Assembly: GCF_042242105.1 (NCBI RefSeq)
Contig: NC_092019.1
Location: 15,671,328-15,735,327, forward strand
DNA: 64,000 nucleotides
Reading direction: 5' to 3'
Origin: Pempheris klunzingeri
Taxonomy: Eukaryota > Chordata > Actinopteri > Acropomatiformes > Pempheridae
Shown: positions 34,301 through 44,230 of the stretch, in pieces
Layout: each line of letters begins with the position of its first letter
Position numbering within the stretch: position 1 is the first letter of the stretch
The notes under the pieces: generated by a model
The model's input: the letters and a program-made list of their open reading frames with translations, nothing else
Database searches by the model: none
What the model was told of the DNA's origin: nothing
Translations under genes and position numbers: made by a program

Positions 34301-35488
34301 ATGGCCAGTTAATGATCAGATCCTTCATAATGATGGATAGGTTGATATGTAGACAGCTGGCTCACCATAAGGGGCGAGTCAAAGGAGATACAGGAGGAGA
34401 GGTAGGACATTTTATCTCTTTCTGAAATGGAGGCAGGAAGGAAAGGTAGATGGGCAGAAAGTAGCCTCTGTTTACCGACCTCCAGACCTGCAACATTCAA
34501 AATAAACAGCGGAAAATCACACAAATTTAATGCAGAAATCCTGCCTAAAAACAAATGAGGACATTTGGATATTATGAGTGGGCGTCAGTTTACCAAAATC
34601 AACATATGGATAGGTAACCACCTCAGGTTTGTAATCTGGGTTTGAACCTGGGATAAAACAGAGGGGGAAAAATAAATATAGTTGCTTGTCTGAAAGAAAA
34701 AGCAGTGGTTTCAGGTGGCATGATTGTGTCTCAATAGTGTGCTCGATAAAAGCCTGATAAAGTTGTGTTTATAGCCTTACTATCACTCTTCTGCCTTATC
34801 ACACTAGCCAGCTCCAGTTTTGAGCATCCCTAATCTCACTTCTTTCCCTTGACCCAGAAACTACTCCTCTCATACCACGTCAAAACATGCCTTTCTGTGA
34901 CATTTTTCCTTTCTCCCCCTCCCCATGGTGAGATATTTTATGCCTCCCAGAACTCACCAAGTTGTTGCAAGAAGCGTGCCATGCAGCGTTCCTGCTTTGC
35001 ACTGGTAACTATTACATGGGGGCTAACCTCCTGGATGACTAAACAACAGAAAAAAAGACGTACGAGGTACACACTGTATAGTTAGGAAAGCTAAAGTTTG
35101 AGTTTATATGCATAATTCTTCTTTCTGTGCTGGTGAAAATACATGAAAGCCATAAACATAATCCTTTTTAGGGGAAGATACTCAGATTGTGTAACGTGTT
35201 GTTTACCTCTGGCCAACAGGAGGAGTTCATGGTTGTCAGGAGTGTCAGTCATGTAGTGTAGAGAGAAGTCCTTACTGTCATAGTAGCAGAGGCCCACCTG
35301 TCCATGCTGAGCTAAAACACTCAATAAAACCTAGCAATTAACAAATACAGGGCTTGCATCTGACCGCTGCACCTCCCTCCTGCTCTGCAAATGAGAGTGA
35401 TGTCTGAGCTTACCACAGGCGAGTCTTCCTCCTCGTCTTCATCTCCAAAAACTTGCTCTCCTCCTCTCAGACTGTCCGGTGCTGCCAT
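25034..35488 (-). CDS. msh5: MutS homologue 5, meiotic recombination, complete
   Basis: Twenty-five coding exons join in phase to 810 residues (human MSH5 has about 834). Exon starts and ends from 5': 35488-35414, 35330-35207, 35038-34958, 34647-34594, 34487-34366, 34245-34136, 33891-33856, 33487-33405, 33314-33269, 31613-31475, 31323-31261, 31170-31042, 30924-30852, 30710-30601, 30464-30384, 30268-30181, 30079-30012, 29310-29192, 28974-28848, 28162-28013, 27727-27653, 25934-25788, 25559-25422, 25324-25251, 25154-25034. Diagnostic stretches are [43 protein letters not shown] and [10 protein letters not shown]. The ATPase has Walker A GPNSSGKS near residue 566 and Walker B LVLIDEF near 640. 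MSH5 pairs with MSH4 as a clamp that stabilises crossover intermediates in meiosis. No frame break is seen. Confidence 0.97.
27030..27175 (+). mobile_element. LINE 3'-end fragment (L2/CR1-like tail)
   Basis: The text CTCTTGTGAAAGAGATCTTA followed by ATCTCAATG and TTAAATAAA is the typical 3' tail of a fish LINE (or of a SINE that shares it). It lies in msh5 intron 21 (25935-27652). The rest of that intron has no exon I can support. Confidence 0.6.
27775..27804. repeat. (TG)n microsatellite, msh5 region
   Basis: About 15 TG units in msh5 intron 20; the array reads (CA)n in the msh5 transcript. Confidence 0.95.
27975..28005. repeat. (TG)n microsatellite beside an msh5 splice donor
   Basis: About 15 TG units, read as (CA)n in the msh5 transcript, begin a few bases downstream of the exon 20 donor (gtacct at 28012). 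Confidence 0.95.
31338..31371. repeat. (CA)n microsatellite in msh5 intron 10
   Basis: About 16 CA units on the plus strand, 15 bases upstream of the msh5 exon 11 acceptor in transcript terms. Confidence 0.95.
32256..33130 (-). mobile_element. 5'-truncated Rex3-like (RTE clade) LINE fragment
   Basis: An 807-base frame (33088-32282) stays open and encodes the C-terminal part of a reverse transcriptase. It has the palm motif [10 protein letters not shown], then [12 protein letters not shown], a thumb-like region and the tail motif [12 protein letters not shown]. The 3' end carries CCGGATAAGCGGTTGAAAAT and a short GGAT repeat tail, as expected for fish RTE/Rex3 elements. The endonuclease and the N-terminal RT part are missing because the copy is truncated at about 33130. 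It lies in msh5 intron 9, in the same orientation as msh5. Rex3 is my best assignment from the RT motif and the GATG tail. Confidence 0.8.
34079..34100. repeat. (TG)n microsatellite in msh5 intron 6
   Basis: About 11 TG units close to the msh5 exon 6 donor. Confidence 0.9.
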
Positions 35489-35654
35489 GACCAGTTGTTT
35501 CTACACAGAAACAATCAAATTAACTAAAAACTTAATGCTGTGCACCAGTTATTCAACCAATATTTTAAAAAGTGCAATTAATTAAACTTTCATATAGAAA
35601 AACGTTTAGCTAGTTAGCAGTCTAGCTTAATGGGTTACTCAACACAGTGGAGTT

Positions 35655-36690
35655 AGTTTAGGATAATTAAATGCTATTTAGCCTGTTAGCTAATGTTCGC
35701 TACCTCGAGCCAAACTAGCTTAGCTAACTATTACCAGTCCTCATTTAGTTAGCCAACTATTATCAGGCTATGGTATAAAAGGTGTAAATTAAGTGTAGAG
35801 TACTTTTTAGAAAAACAAGCTATCTTACAGACTATCAGAGTAATCTAATATTGTGGCTGATCAATTGTGGAGCAAATTTTAACTACTTTGTACTGTTAAT
35901 TAGTTTAATAATTAAAAGAATTTAGAAGCTAATGTGTTGTAGAGTTAATTCAGGTTGAGTTAGCCGCTATTTAGCCTGTTAGCTAACCTTAGCCACCTTG
36001 AGCCTTACTAGCTTAGCTAGCTAATATCGGTCCTCATTCAGTTATTTAACGTAACACATTCATTTTATTTATTAGTTAACATATACTTACACGGCGGGTT
36101 AGCACTTTTCATAATAAAGCTAACTAGCTATGTGTCTTTGGTAAAGTCTGGCTTGAATTATAAGGAGCTGATAAATCCTTTCTGTATAACAATCCTTCCC
36201 TCCGTTGCGATGACAATATCGCCTGTACTTTGGGTGAACTTTGACCTGAGTCAGTGACTTACTTACTTTACTTCTATGAAAGTGGGAACACAATAATTAA
36301 TAAAAAGTGCCCAGCCTTAATGATATTGTCATTGGACCTTAACTTTATCCAACACTGGACTCGATTAAATTATATTTTTATTATAAAATATTTCACATAA
36401 AATGGACCTACTTGTAGCACACCGCAATGTAAAAATACTCAAATAAAAATATTTTCCCTGCATTCAGAATATCACCTTTACAAATAGGACAGAAAAGTAG
36501 GCTATAGTATAAAATGTACAAATTAAGTATAAAGTATTTTTAAGCATCAAAATATGTCATTATACATCAGAGTAGTCTAATATTGTAGCTGGTCAAAGGT
36601 GGAGCAATTTTTTAACTACTTTGTGTAGTTAATTAATCCATAAAATTTAGAAGCTAACTTTTTGTATGAGAAATATTTAAATTCATATTC
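35655..36690. repeat. Duplicated AT-rich blocks upstream of msh5
   Basis: Block A (about 35669-35755: GCTATTTAGCCTGTTAGCTAA ... CTAGCTTAGCTA ... GTCCTCATT) recurs at about 35967-36047. Block B (about 35766-35950: TATAAAAGGTGTAAATTAAG ... TCTAATATTGTGGCTG ... TTTAACTACTTTGT) recurs at about 36497-36690 and more faintly at 41790-41860. Block B resembles the middle of the 'AAGTACT' fish repeat. No gene is seen in this stretch; it is the presumed msh5 upstream region. Confidence 0.65.
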
Positions 36691-36695
36691 AAAGT

Positions 36696-37363
36696 TGTTA
36701 CGCCCCGGGTCGCTAGGGGTAAAGAGGCGTAAACATAAAGGACCAGGTGTACAAAAAAGGTCAGCTCACAGTTGTTTTATTACCAATTATCGTGGTTTAG
36801 AGTGCCAGACAAACAATGACAGACGGAAAAGGAGGAGGGCGGTTGATCAGAACCAAAAGAGGACTCAACCTGAGTTTACTAGAACTAACTAAATTCGGAC
36901 ACCACTCAAAAGTAAAAGAAACAAGACTTCCTACTCTGAGCTAATAACAAAGATACAGGGGAGTAGCTAAACAGCCTTTACACGAAGCTACCAACACACA
37001 AACAAAAGGGTAGCTATGTCTAAGCCCAGTCCTCACGGGATCGACGGGTTTTAACACAGGAGCGAGATTTTATAGAGAGGCTAGCTGTTTACCGAAGAGC
37101 GACACACACCACGTCTGCTAGCACACACTCAAACAACAGCTGACCCGACTGCTGGTTCCGGTCTCATTTAAAGGAGCACGCGGCGTTGAGACGCTCCCTC
37201 ATTGGTTGGTCGGTCAGCCAATGGCATCCGGGTGTGGGAGAGAGAACCAGGTGTGGGCGGGCCGCAGTCCAAACAGTCACGCCTCCAGATCACAGGTGGT
37301 GCTCCATAACATGCAGGAGCAGACAGGGTGAACCGCTAACACAAAAGGCCATGGGCCGTAACA
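36696..37363 (-). mobile_element. Solo LTR, family not assigned
   Basis: A 668-base unit begins TGTTACG and ends CGTAACA, and is flanked by a perfect 5-base direct repeat AAAGT (36691-36695 and 37364-37368). On the minus strand a TATA-like box (around 37069-37074) precedes an AATAAA (36776-36781), which sets the orientation. No internal coding region is present, so this looks like a solo LTR left after recombination. Five-base duplications fit Ty3/gypsy, BEL or endogenous retrovirus relatives. The intact duplication suggests it is not very old. It landed in block B of the msh5-upstream repeats. Confidence 0.75.
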
Positions 37364-37814
37364 AAAGTGAAAGAATTACTCAGACCTGTAAATTTCTCTT
37401 ACTGATACGTTTCAGCACCTTCACAGGCCCTTTTAAAGCAGACTGTTTCCATTGTGATATTGCCACTCAGTAAATATTTGGTAGTGTGAGTGACTGTATA
37501 CGTCTCTCCATCTAAAGCCTGGCCATGATAAATACTTTAATTAAAATGTACAAGAATTTGGCACTGCAGCAGCTGAGCCAGCAGCCAGGAGTCTGAGTCA
37601 TCTTTGCTTTTAATTTAACCACACAGATGCTCATTTAAGGATATAACTGAATTTAAGCAATTTGTTATCATTGAGCAAAATAGATGTATGTTCTGCTATT
37701 TTTGTAAAGAGCAAAATAAGCACCTGTGTTCAATATGATTCATTTTAGTTTTATAACTGAGTTTAATGTAAAGGTTTAAATCACAGATTTAGCATATGAT
37801 TATATGGTATAATC

Positions 37815-38006
37815 ATGACCCTCTTTCACTATGTATTATTAGTATTATTATTATGTGTTATTCCATCATGTACAGCAGGCCGAGCTCCAGGTAGTGGAAG
37901 CACATACTGCACATATACGTTTAAACAGACCCCTGTGCAGACAGAGGTGTTTGTTGGGTGTAATTTCTTCATAATAATAATTTTCTCCTCTTCACTTAAA
38001 ATGTGA
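37815..38006 (+). other. Unassigned ORF with a signal-peptide-like start
   Basis: The 63-codon frame begins MTLFHYVLLVLLLCVIPSC and continues with STYCTYTFKQ before running into AT-rich sequence. The start looks like a secretion signal. No second exon could be joined and I recognise no family. It may be chance, or the first exon of a lost or unrecognised gene. Confidence 0.15.
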
Positions 38007-38315
38007 TTAATATTTTCCAAAATACAGGTGTCAGTATAAATATAGGTTGCCACCAAACAACACACTTCCAAACTCTCCAAAGGTTTGTGACCAGCAATAA
38101 TGATAATACAGATTTAAATAGAAGTAATTTATTTAGAAGTAATTTATTTTGTACACAAAGAAAGAACAGAGTTAAAGATACACTCCCTGATTTAATTACA
38201 TGTTACATTGCAATAAATAAGACGAATAATAAATACATTTGTACATCGATTATCATATAAATAGGAAATGTTCAGTACATTTTAGTACACTTCAGTGGTT
38301 GACAAAATGTTTCCT

Positions 38316-38318
<3 letters not shown>

Positions 38319-38356
<38 letters not shown>
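38319..38356. repeat. (TG)n microsatellite just past the spsb stop codon
   Basis: About 19 TG units begin some 13 bases downstream of the spsb stop in transcript terms. Confidence 0.95.
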
Positions 38357-38358
<2 letters not shown>

Positions 38359-38368
38359 ATCATTGTAC

Positions 38369-38374
38369 TTTATT
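38369..38374 (-). terminator. AATAAA overlapping the spsb stop codon
   Basis: The minus strand reads CAATAAAG, so the TAA stop is part of a canonical poly(A) signal. A signal further downstream cannot be excluded. Confidence 0.4.
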
Positions 38375-39380
38375 GACTAGAAAGCAGGTAGTGCTGGAGA
38401 CAAGGGGGTAGAGGCAGTTTTTCCATTTGATTCTGCCTCTGTTGCCCTAAAACCCGACGAATTGACAGACCACATAACGCCATCAGGGCAGGGGGATCAC
38501 CTGGGAAGGAGAGCCACAGAAAAACTCTGTTAGTTTTTGTGTGTTTCAATGACCCAAGCAGATCCAAGTCAATTCATATGTCCCAAAACCACAAATCACA
38601 ATTTATAACTTACAGCAAAAAGTCAAAAGACTCACGTGTGGCACCATTCAGGTATCGTAGTCGAATGCTGGCTCCTCCTCTCACACTGCTCACTGCTGGG
38701 AACAGCTCCACTCCACGAGGGAGGTCTTTAAAGGCCACACCAAGGAAGCTGCCATCAACGATGAATCCCAGAGTCCCTGCATCAGCGTCCAGGACCAGCA
38801 GGATGTGCTCTGGGATGAGGAGGGGCATCTCTGCCGCTTTAGAGTGTGAGGAAGAGGAGGACTGGGGTTTAAAATCACCTGTGGAGGCAGAGGGACACCT
38901 CTTCCTCTTTCCTGGGTAAAGTCCCAGACTCTGTCCACCATGCCAGAGCTGGTTGGCTTTGAGTTCCCAGCCCCAGGACTGCGAGTCCCCACCGATCAGC
39001 ACGTTGTACCCTGAGGCCTGCAGAGGGCAGCTCTGCCTGGAAATGCCCAGGACAGCATGACTGCCCCTGTGGCTGGGGTTCCACACCACCTCCCAGACGT
39101 GAAGCCCACTCTTCACCCCCACCTCCGCCCTCACCCCATCGCTGCTCCTCTCAACAGGTGAACGTGTCACTTCCTGCTTGCAGGCAGACAGCAGGAAGTG
39201 AGGAGAGCAGTGGACTGAGCTCCAAAGCGAGCGACTGTCTCCTGGAGCCACTGGAGAGGAGCTCAGTGTGATGGCGAGGCGGGATGAGGTCGGGATGGCC
39301 AGCGGAGAGAAAGCTGATGGAGAGGAGGGAGGGCTGCCGTCTGCCCTGCTGCACAGCCAAACCGACAGTGACAGACCCAT
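38370..39380 (-). CDS. spsb-like: Divergent SPSB-type SPRY/SOCS-box protein, complete
   Basis: Two coding exons, 39380-38636 and 38500-38370, join in phase (NGAT|RDPP) to about 291 residues. The SPRY domain has GLHVWEVVW, RGSHAVLGI, SWGWEL, LLVLDADAGTLGF and VDGSFLGVAF, as in SPSB1/2/4. The last exon encodes the SOCS box (PPALMALCGLSIRR with a BC box, then LPLPP). SPSB proteins recruit Elongin B/C and Cullin-5 to ubiquitinate targets such as iNOS. Oddities are a Ser/Lys-rich insert before LLIPEHILLV, and changes in the substrate pocket (see findings). An acceptor (tccgcag) sits before the ATG, and a 5' exon ending at 40897 (donor gtaaga) is probable. The stop TAA lies inside AATAAA. Which SPSB it descends from is not clear. 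Confidence 0.85.
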
Positions 39381-39639
39381 TGGTACAAACAGTCTGCGGA
39401 TAAGAACTTCAGTTCATACAATGAAAATAAATATGATCAATTGGTTTTACACATGTAAGTCAGCTCCAGTCAGTTTGGTTTATTTGAGGTAAAAATCCCC
39501 AAACAAATAAAACATAATTCTGTTGCATAGTTAATAAATTAAAGAGGAAGTTTGACTTTCTATACTGAAATGAAAAGTTCTGCTACTAATGATTATTTTC
39601 ATGATTGATTATTCTATGTTTTTCATTCAAGCTGTAGAG

Positions 39640-40470
39640 GAGAGTGAATGTAAAGTAGAATATGGTCAGATGGGACAGAGTAGAGTAAGGTAGAGTGAGA
39701 GGCAGATTAAAGTAGCAGACAACGACATAAAGTAAACAGGAGGAGAAAAGTAAAGTAAGGTGGTGTAAAATGGATTAAAGTAGACTGTGATCAGGTGGTG
39801 TAGAGTGGAATAAGTAAACTAAATTAGAGGCGGAGTAGAGTGAGGTAAGGTGTAGTTCAGTAAGGTAGAATAGACTACAGATACAGGACAATCATATAGT
39901 ATAGTGGAGTGGTGTACAGGAGAGTAGAATAAGCTAAGAGAAGAGAGGAAAGTAGAATAGAGTGAATCAGAGAGGAGGAGAAGAGGGGGAGTAGAGTAGA
40001 AAACCAGAATGGAAAAGAGAAACTACGTTAAGTAAAGAATCAGCAGATTAGACTTGAATGCTTAATTCTGAATTCTTGAACCGTTGGGTCTCTCTCTTAA
40101 TCAAAGAGTTTGGTCTAGACTTGCTCTTTATGGAAAGCATCTTGAGAAAACACTGTTGTGAATTGGCGCTGTAGAAATAAAGATTGATTGACTGATTGAC
40201 TTAAAAACAGTGGAGGAGAAGAGACGAGGGTGAGTGGATTATAACAGAATACAGTGAAGAGGAATAGAGGCGTGTAGGTAACGTGCAGTAGAGTAAAATA
40301 GACTCGAGTGTAGAGAAATATCAGAGAACAAGGTAGAGTAGATTAGACACGAGTAGAGAATAATAATGTATGTTAGAGTAGAGCACAACAATGTGGAGGA
40401 GAGGACAGGGGAATGGGTAAAAGAGCAGAATAAGGTCAGAGGGGGAAGACGTACTCTGATAAGTAGTATA
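39640..40470. repeat. Degenerate GTAGA/TAGAG pentamer-like satellite
   Basis: Motifs such as AGAGTAGAGT, GTAGAGTG and AGTAAGGTAG recur densely over about 800 bases with frequent 5-base spacing. The tract is interrupted at about 40060-40197 by a LINE/SINE tail. It lies in the 5' intron of the spsb-like gene; no coding signal is seen. Confidence 0.6.
40060..40197 (+). mobile_element. LINE/SINE 3'-tail fragment
   Basis: The phrases TGGGTCTCTC, TTGGTCTAGACTTGCTCTTT, GGCGCTGTAGAAATAAAGA and a terminal ATTGA repeat are the usual 3' tail of a common fish retroposon. It has split the pentamer satellite around it. Confidence 0.55.
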
Positions 40471-40896
40471 AGTCCAAATTGACTTAAAAACAAGTAATAA
40501 ATACCCATCACTCAGGCAAAAAATGGTCTCTATCAGAGTTATACTGTTACATATACTCTTGGTTAATTACATTAACATGTAAAAATCACTTTAACACTGT
40601 AGTTAGAGCTGCTTATATGTATTTCATTTACTGTTGGTAGTTTTAATTAAAAAATGTTTTACATTTACTGTGGAATAAAAGGTACAGTGAACGTAGGCTC
40701 AGTACCTGAGCAAATACTTTGCACCACTGGGTAAAGTGGAGTAGATTTAGAGAAGATGAAGGGATATTAAATTAGAATAGAGCGAACAGGAGTCAAGACA
40801 TGGGTAGAGTAATAATAAAAGATAGAGAGTCTCCAGATGGTGCAGGTTATTTCACCTGTTGGAGCAGATCGCTAAAAACAAGTGTGTGAGTCTTAC

Positions 40897-41400
40897 CAGC
40901 TGTTTTGCTGTGGTGGTCCCCTGCAGGCTGTCTGCACACATCCTCTGTCTGTGTGTTTATAACAGACTCTTATCTCTTATTAAGCGTCTCATGCGTCTTA
41001 TCGCGGCTCGGTAACGTCGGTGTTTTCTGTTTTTTTTTATTTTAAATAATGGTGTTTATGACGACCTCCGAGTCGGGAACAGCACAGTCCATCACCTCAG
41101 ACTGACGCCAGTCAGAGCCGCAGTGACAAGGACGGAGGGAGCCATGACGTGATTGCTGTAAACTCATGAATGAAGACGAGAAAATACTTTTTTTTTTTTT
41201 CTTTCACGGAGGACGAGATTCATTTGCGTCAACGTTGTAGCCGATACTGTTCTTCTCCTCATCTCGTTCTGTAATGAATGTAAACATATATGGCGAAACA
41301 TAAGAAGAGGATCAAACTCGGGCTTTTAATTAATAAGAAGAGAAAAATAAAATAGATCCCGAAGCGGCTCATCATCCCTTAAAGCGCATGCGCATAAAGA
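40897..41400 (-). promoter_or_regulatory. Probable spsb 5' exon and promoter with NRF1 palindrome
   Basis: A donor (CAGCTG|gtaaga) at 40897/40896 on the minus strand fits the acceptor before the spsb ATG. About 490 bases further upstream lies a perfect palindrome GCGCATGCGC at 41384-41393, the core of an NRF1 site. The transcription start is not defined. Confidence 0.35.
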
Positions 41401-41739
41401 GGAGCGGGCTTTGGAGAATTTAAGCCCCGGATTTGATCTTACAGGCACCTTCTTTTTAAATTGGAGAATGCAAAAATACAATATATATAAACAATCAGCT
41501 GATAAACAGTACTTTTAAAATGTGTAGCAAAATGTAATAAAGTGATATGAATAGAAATTCAACGAAGTGAGTATAAAGATATAGGAATATTCTAAATAAT
41601 AAAACAATGACATCAATAAAGTTTACACATCTTAGATAGGGGTTACATTAGACAAATCTTTAGAATATAGCAGTGTGTGTTCACTTTTTTCTTTGTTCTG
41701 AGGGGTAATGTATCAATACACTGAATGAATTTAACATGA

Positions 41740-41900
41740 AAAACACTTTTTCATTGATGCATTTTTTTGATGCACTAAGCATCACTAATGTTGCAGCTGG
41801 TGAAGATGGGGCAAATTTGAACTACTTTGTATACTCCTTGGTATCTAAATCTATAATAATCTATAATAACATCAGCACAAAATATAAACCAACTAGTAAA
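41740..41900. repeat. Fragment of the 'AAGTACT'-type fish repeat
   Basis: GTTGCAGCTGGTGAAGATGG, GAACTACTTTGTATACTCC and TCTATAATAATC match the middle of the repeat also seen at 35766 and 36497. The rest of 41.4-42.4 kb shows nothing I can name. Confidence 0.45.
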
Positions 41901-42414
41901 TTATGATGTGCATAATCTATTGGGTGGTTTATATATGATTAAATACTGACATGTGAAGAAAAGTTTCACTAGACCTCATCAAATGTCCCATAACACCTCT
42001 AAACAAAGACCAACAAGTCAGCTTTTGTTTTGTTTTATTTTGCTTTTCTGATTCCTGCTCCTGATTGCAATTTTCCTCCCTTATATCTCATGTAAGTTTT
42101 GAACAAGGCTAGTGTGTTGAGGGTTACAACAGAGCAACTACATAATGTCTGTAAGACAACAATGAGGGCTTCAGTGCCTAAAGACACCAAGTGAAGGCCT
42201 GCATAGATGACAGTGAGTCACAGCATGTTATATATTAGGTGTGTTCAGACATTTGGACATTATGCTTTAAAACAGTTCAGCTGTTAGTGTTTATTGTATA
42301 TCATATATGATGACTGTATCCAGTTTTTTAGGTGCACAGAGTAAACATGAAGAGGATGAGTCATCGAAGGCTATTTTAGCACTCACAGACAGCCCCAGCA
42401 TATTTGATCGAGGT

Positions 42415-42940
42415 CTCCATGTGAATGGCTTCGCTGACTTCAGGTGTCCACTCTGTATTTAAAACCAGGAGGGCAGACTGATTATTGAGGCAGAAAAATA
42501 AACTGTTTCACACAAACTGATAGGACAGCTGTCAAATGTGAACTACTTCAATTTACCATAACTTGTTGGCACCAGCACCCTCCCTACAATAAGCAAAATA
42601 CAGATTATTTCTTCTGTATTATTATTATTATTATTCTGTATATACAAAGGTAGCTTCAGTGTATGTAGTTTTTTTATCCCAGTTATGTCACGTAGAGAGT
42701 TGTCTGTCATGTTACTGAGAGTCACTAGGAGAAATGCACATAACATAAACTCTGGATTCAAATGAACTGACTTTGCATCAGGTGGATTTATATTCACATT
42801 CATCGATGCATCTCAGCTGTTATCACAAATGCAAGTTTCATTATAATCATGTTTTATTTGATATAGTCTCTAGTAGATCTCTTCTTGTGGTAAATCAGCC
42901 CTGCAGTTGAAAAGACCAGAGCCAGCTGTGATTTTATTCT
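42415..42940 (-). pseudogene. Remnant of an MHC class II beta gene (membrane and tail exons only)
   Basis: Three pieces in order match the 3' exons of the intact beta gene next door. A membrane-segment end reads AGLIYHKKRST (about 42935-42880; intact gene AGLIYYKKRST). A tail exon reads GRVLVPTSY (about 42582-42556; intact VRVLVPTTE) after an acceptor-like tag. A last-exon match VLNTEWTPE (about 42460-42430) corresponds to VLYPEHTL in the intact gene and lacks its stop. No beta-1, beta-2 or leader exon is found up to 44050. It is therefore the 3' end of a second class II beta gene in the same orientation, decayed after a tandem duplication or left by deletion. Confidence 0.7.
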
Positions 42941-44230
42941 TCTAGATTAAGTTTGTCTCCTATCATACAAATCTCCTTCGTTAAAGAGATTCAGATAGGA
43001 AAAAGATACATTCTCACATATCTGTACTTTCAATTTAAGGCTGCTGCCAGCAGCCAGTTTTCTTAGTGTAGCACAAAGACTCGAAAACAGCTTGTCTGGG
43101 TCTTTTCAAAGGTAACAAACCCATCTGCCAGCCCCTCTAAAACTCACAAATGAACACATCATATCTTGTTCGTTTAATCTGTACATAAAACAAACTGGAA
43201 AACCAAAATTTGCTGTTTTATGGATTGTGCGGTGGAGTGTTTCTTGGGCAGGCACAGTGACTTCCTGGAGTCTTCTCATTTCACTATAATGTCAAATTAT
43301 TCTTTCAAAGTCCATGTCGTGCTTTTATTCCAGCCATAAAGCTTGTCAGAACAGGGAACATGATTTCCTATCTTAGTTTCTCTGGCATGTTTTTGTTTTC
43401 TTCTTTCCTAAGAAATTCCCCATGTTGGGCTGCAGGTGGTGCTGGAGGCCCGTAGATGTGTGCAGGTGGAGGAGGCTTCCTGTGGATGCTGCAACCAAAG
43501 CTGAAGTGAATTAGAGTTCAAAAATAACCAAAGAGAAAAGGAAAATAGTCATTTAAGCAGTTTTAGATCAGAATCAGAGCAAAATCCCACACAGTTTGAG
43601 TATAAAACATCTGTATAGGTATGCAAAGCTTTAAGTTAAATGTATAAAGGAGCATGATCAGCATAATTAACACACTTACCAGCATACAGACAGTTCTCTT
43701 TCCTGTAGTTTGTAAAGGACAGACACGACGGAACGTTTTGTGTTTTTAATTTGATAGTTGATATTTTGACTTAATATTTAGATGAAGTCATGGCTGTTTT
43801 CTTTGATAATAATGATGAGAATGCTTACATGAAGGCTATAATTCACTCAATTCCATATATTTATGGGAGAAGACAAATTATTCAGCTTTACTTTGGTTAT
43901 TCACGTGTTTTTTTTAAGTTTTAACAAGTTAACAATGTTGGAAGTTAATGTGTCTTCAGTATTTAGCAAACAGGTGAGGTGGCAGTTATTCATTAAATGC
44001 TAATCATAAAAAGTAAAACAACACAACACTGTAGAGGTACTGAAATCTGGGTTTTTATTGTTTGATCATGTGTTGTTGTGAACATGTGATGGATATGTAG
44101 AGTTTAAGGCATTTATGTTGACAGTAAATCAAAAAGAATGAGTCGTGTAATGATAGAGATGTACATGTTGACTGATCCATTACATTGATAATGACAGTAT
44201 TCTCTGTGAATCCCCACGAGCTTCTCTGAC

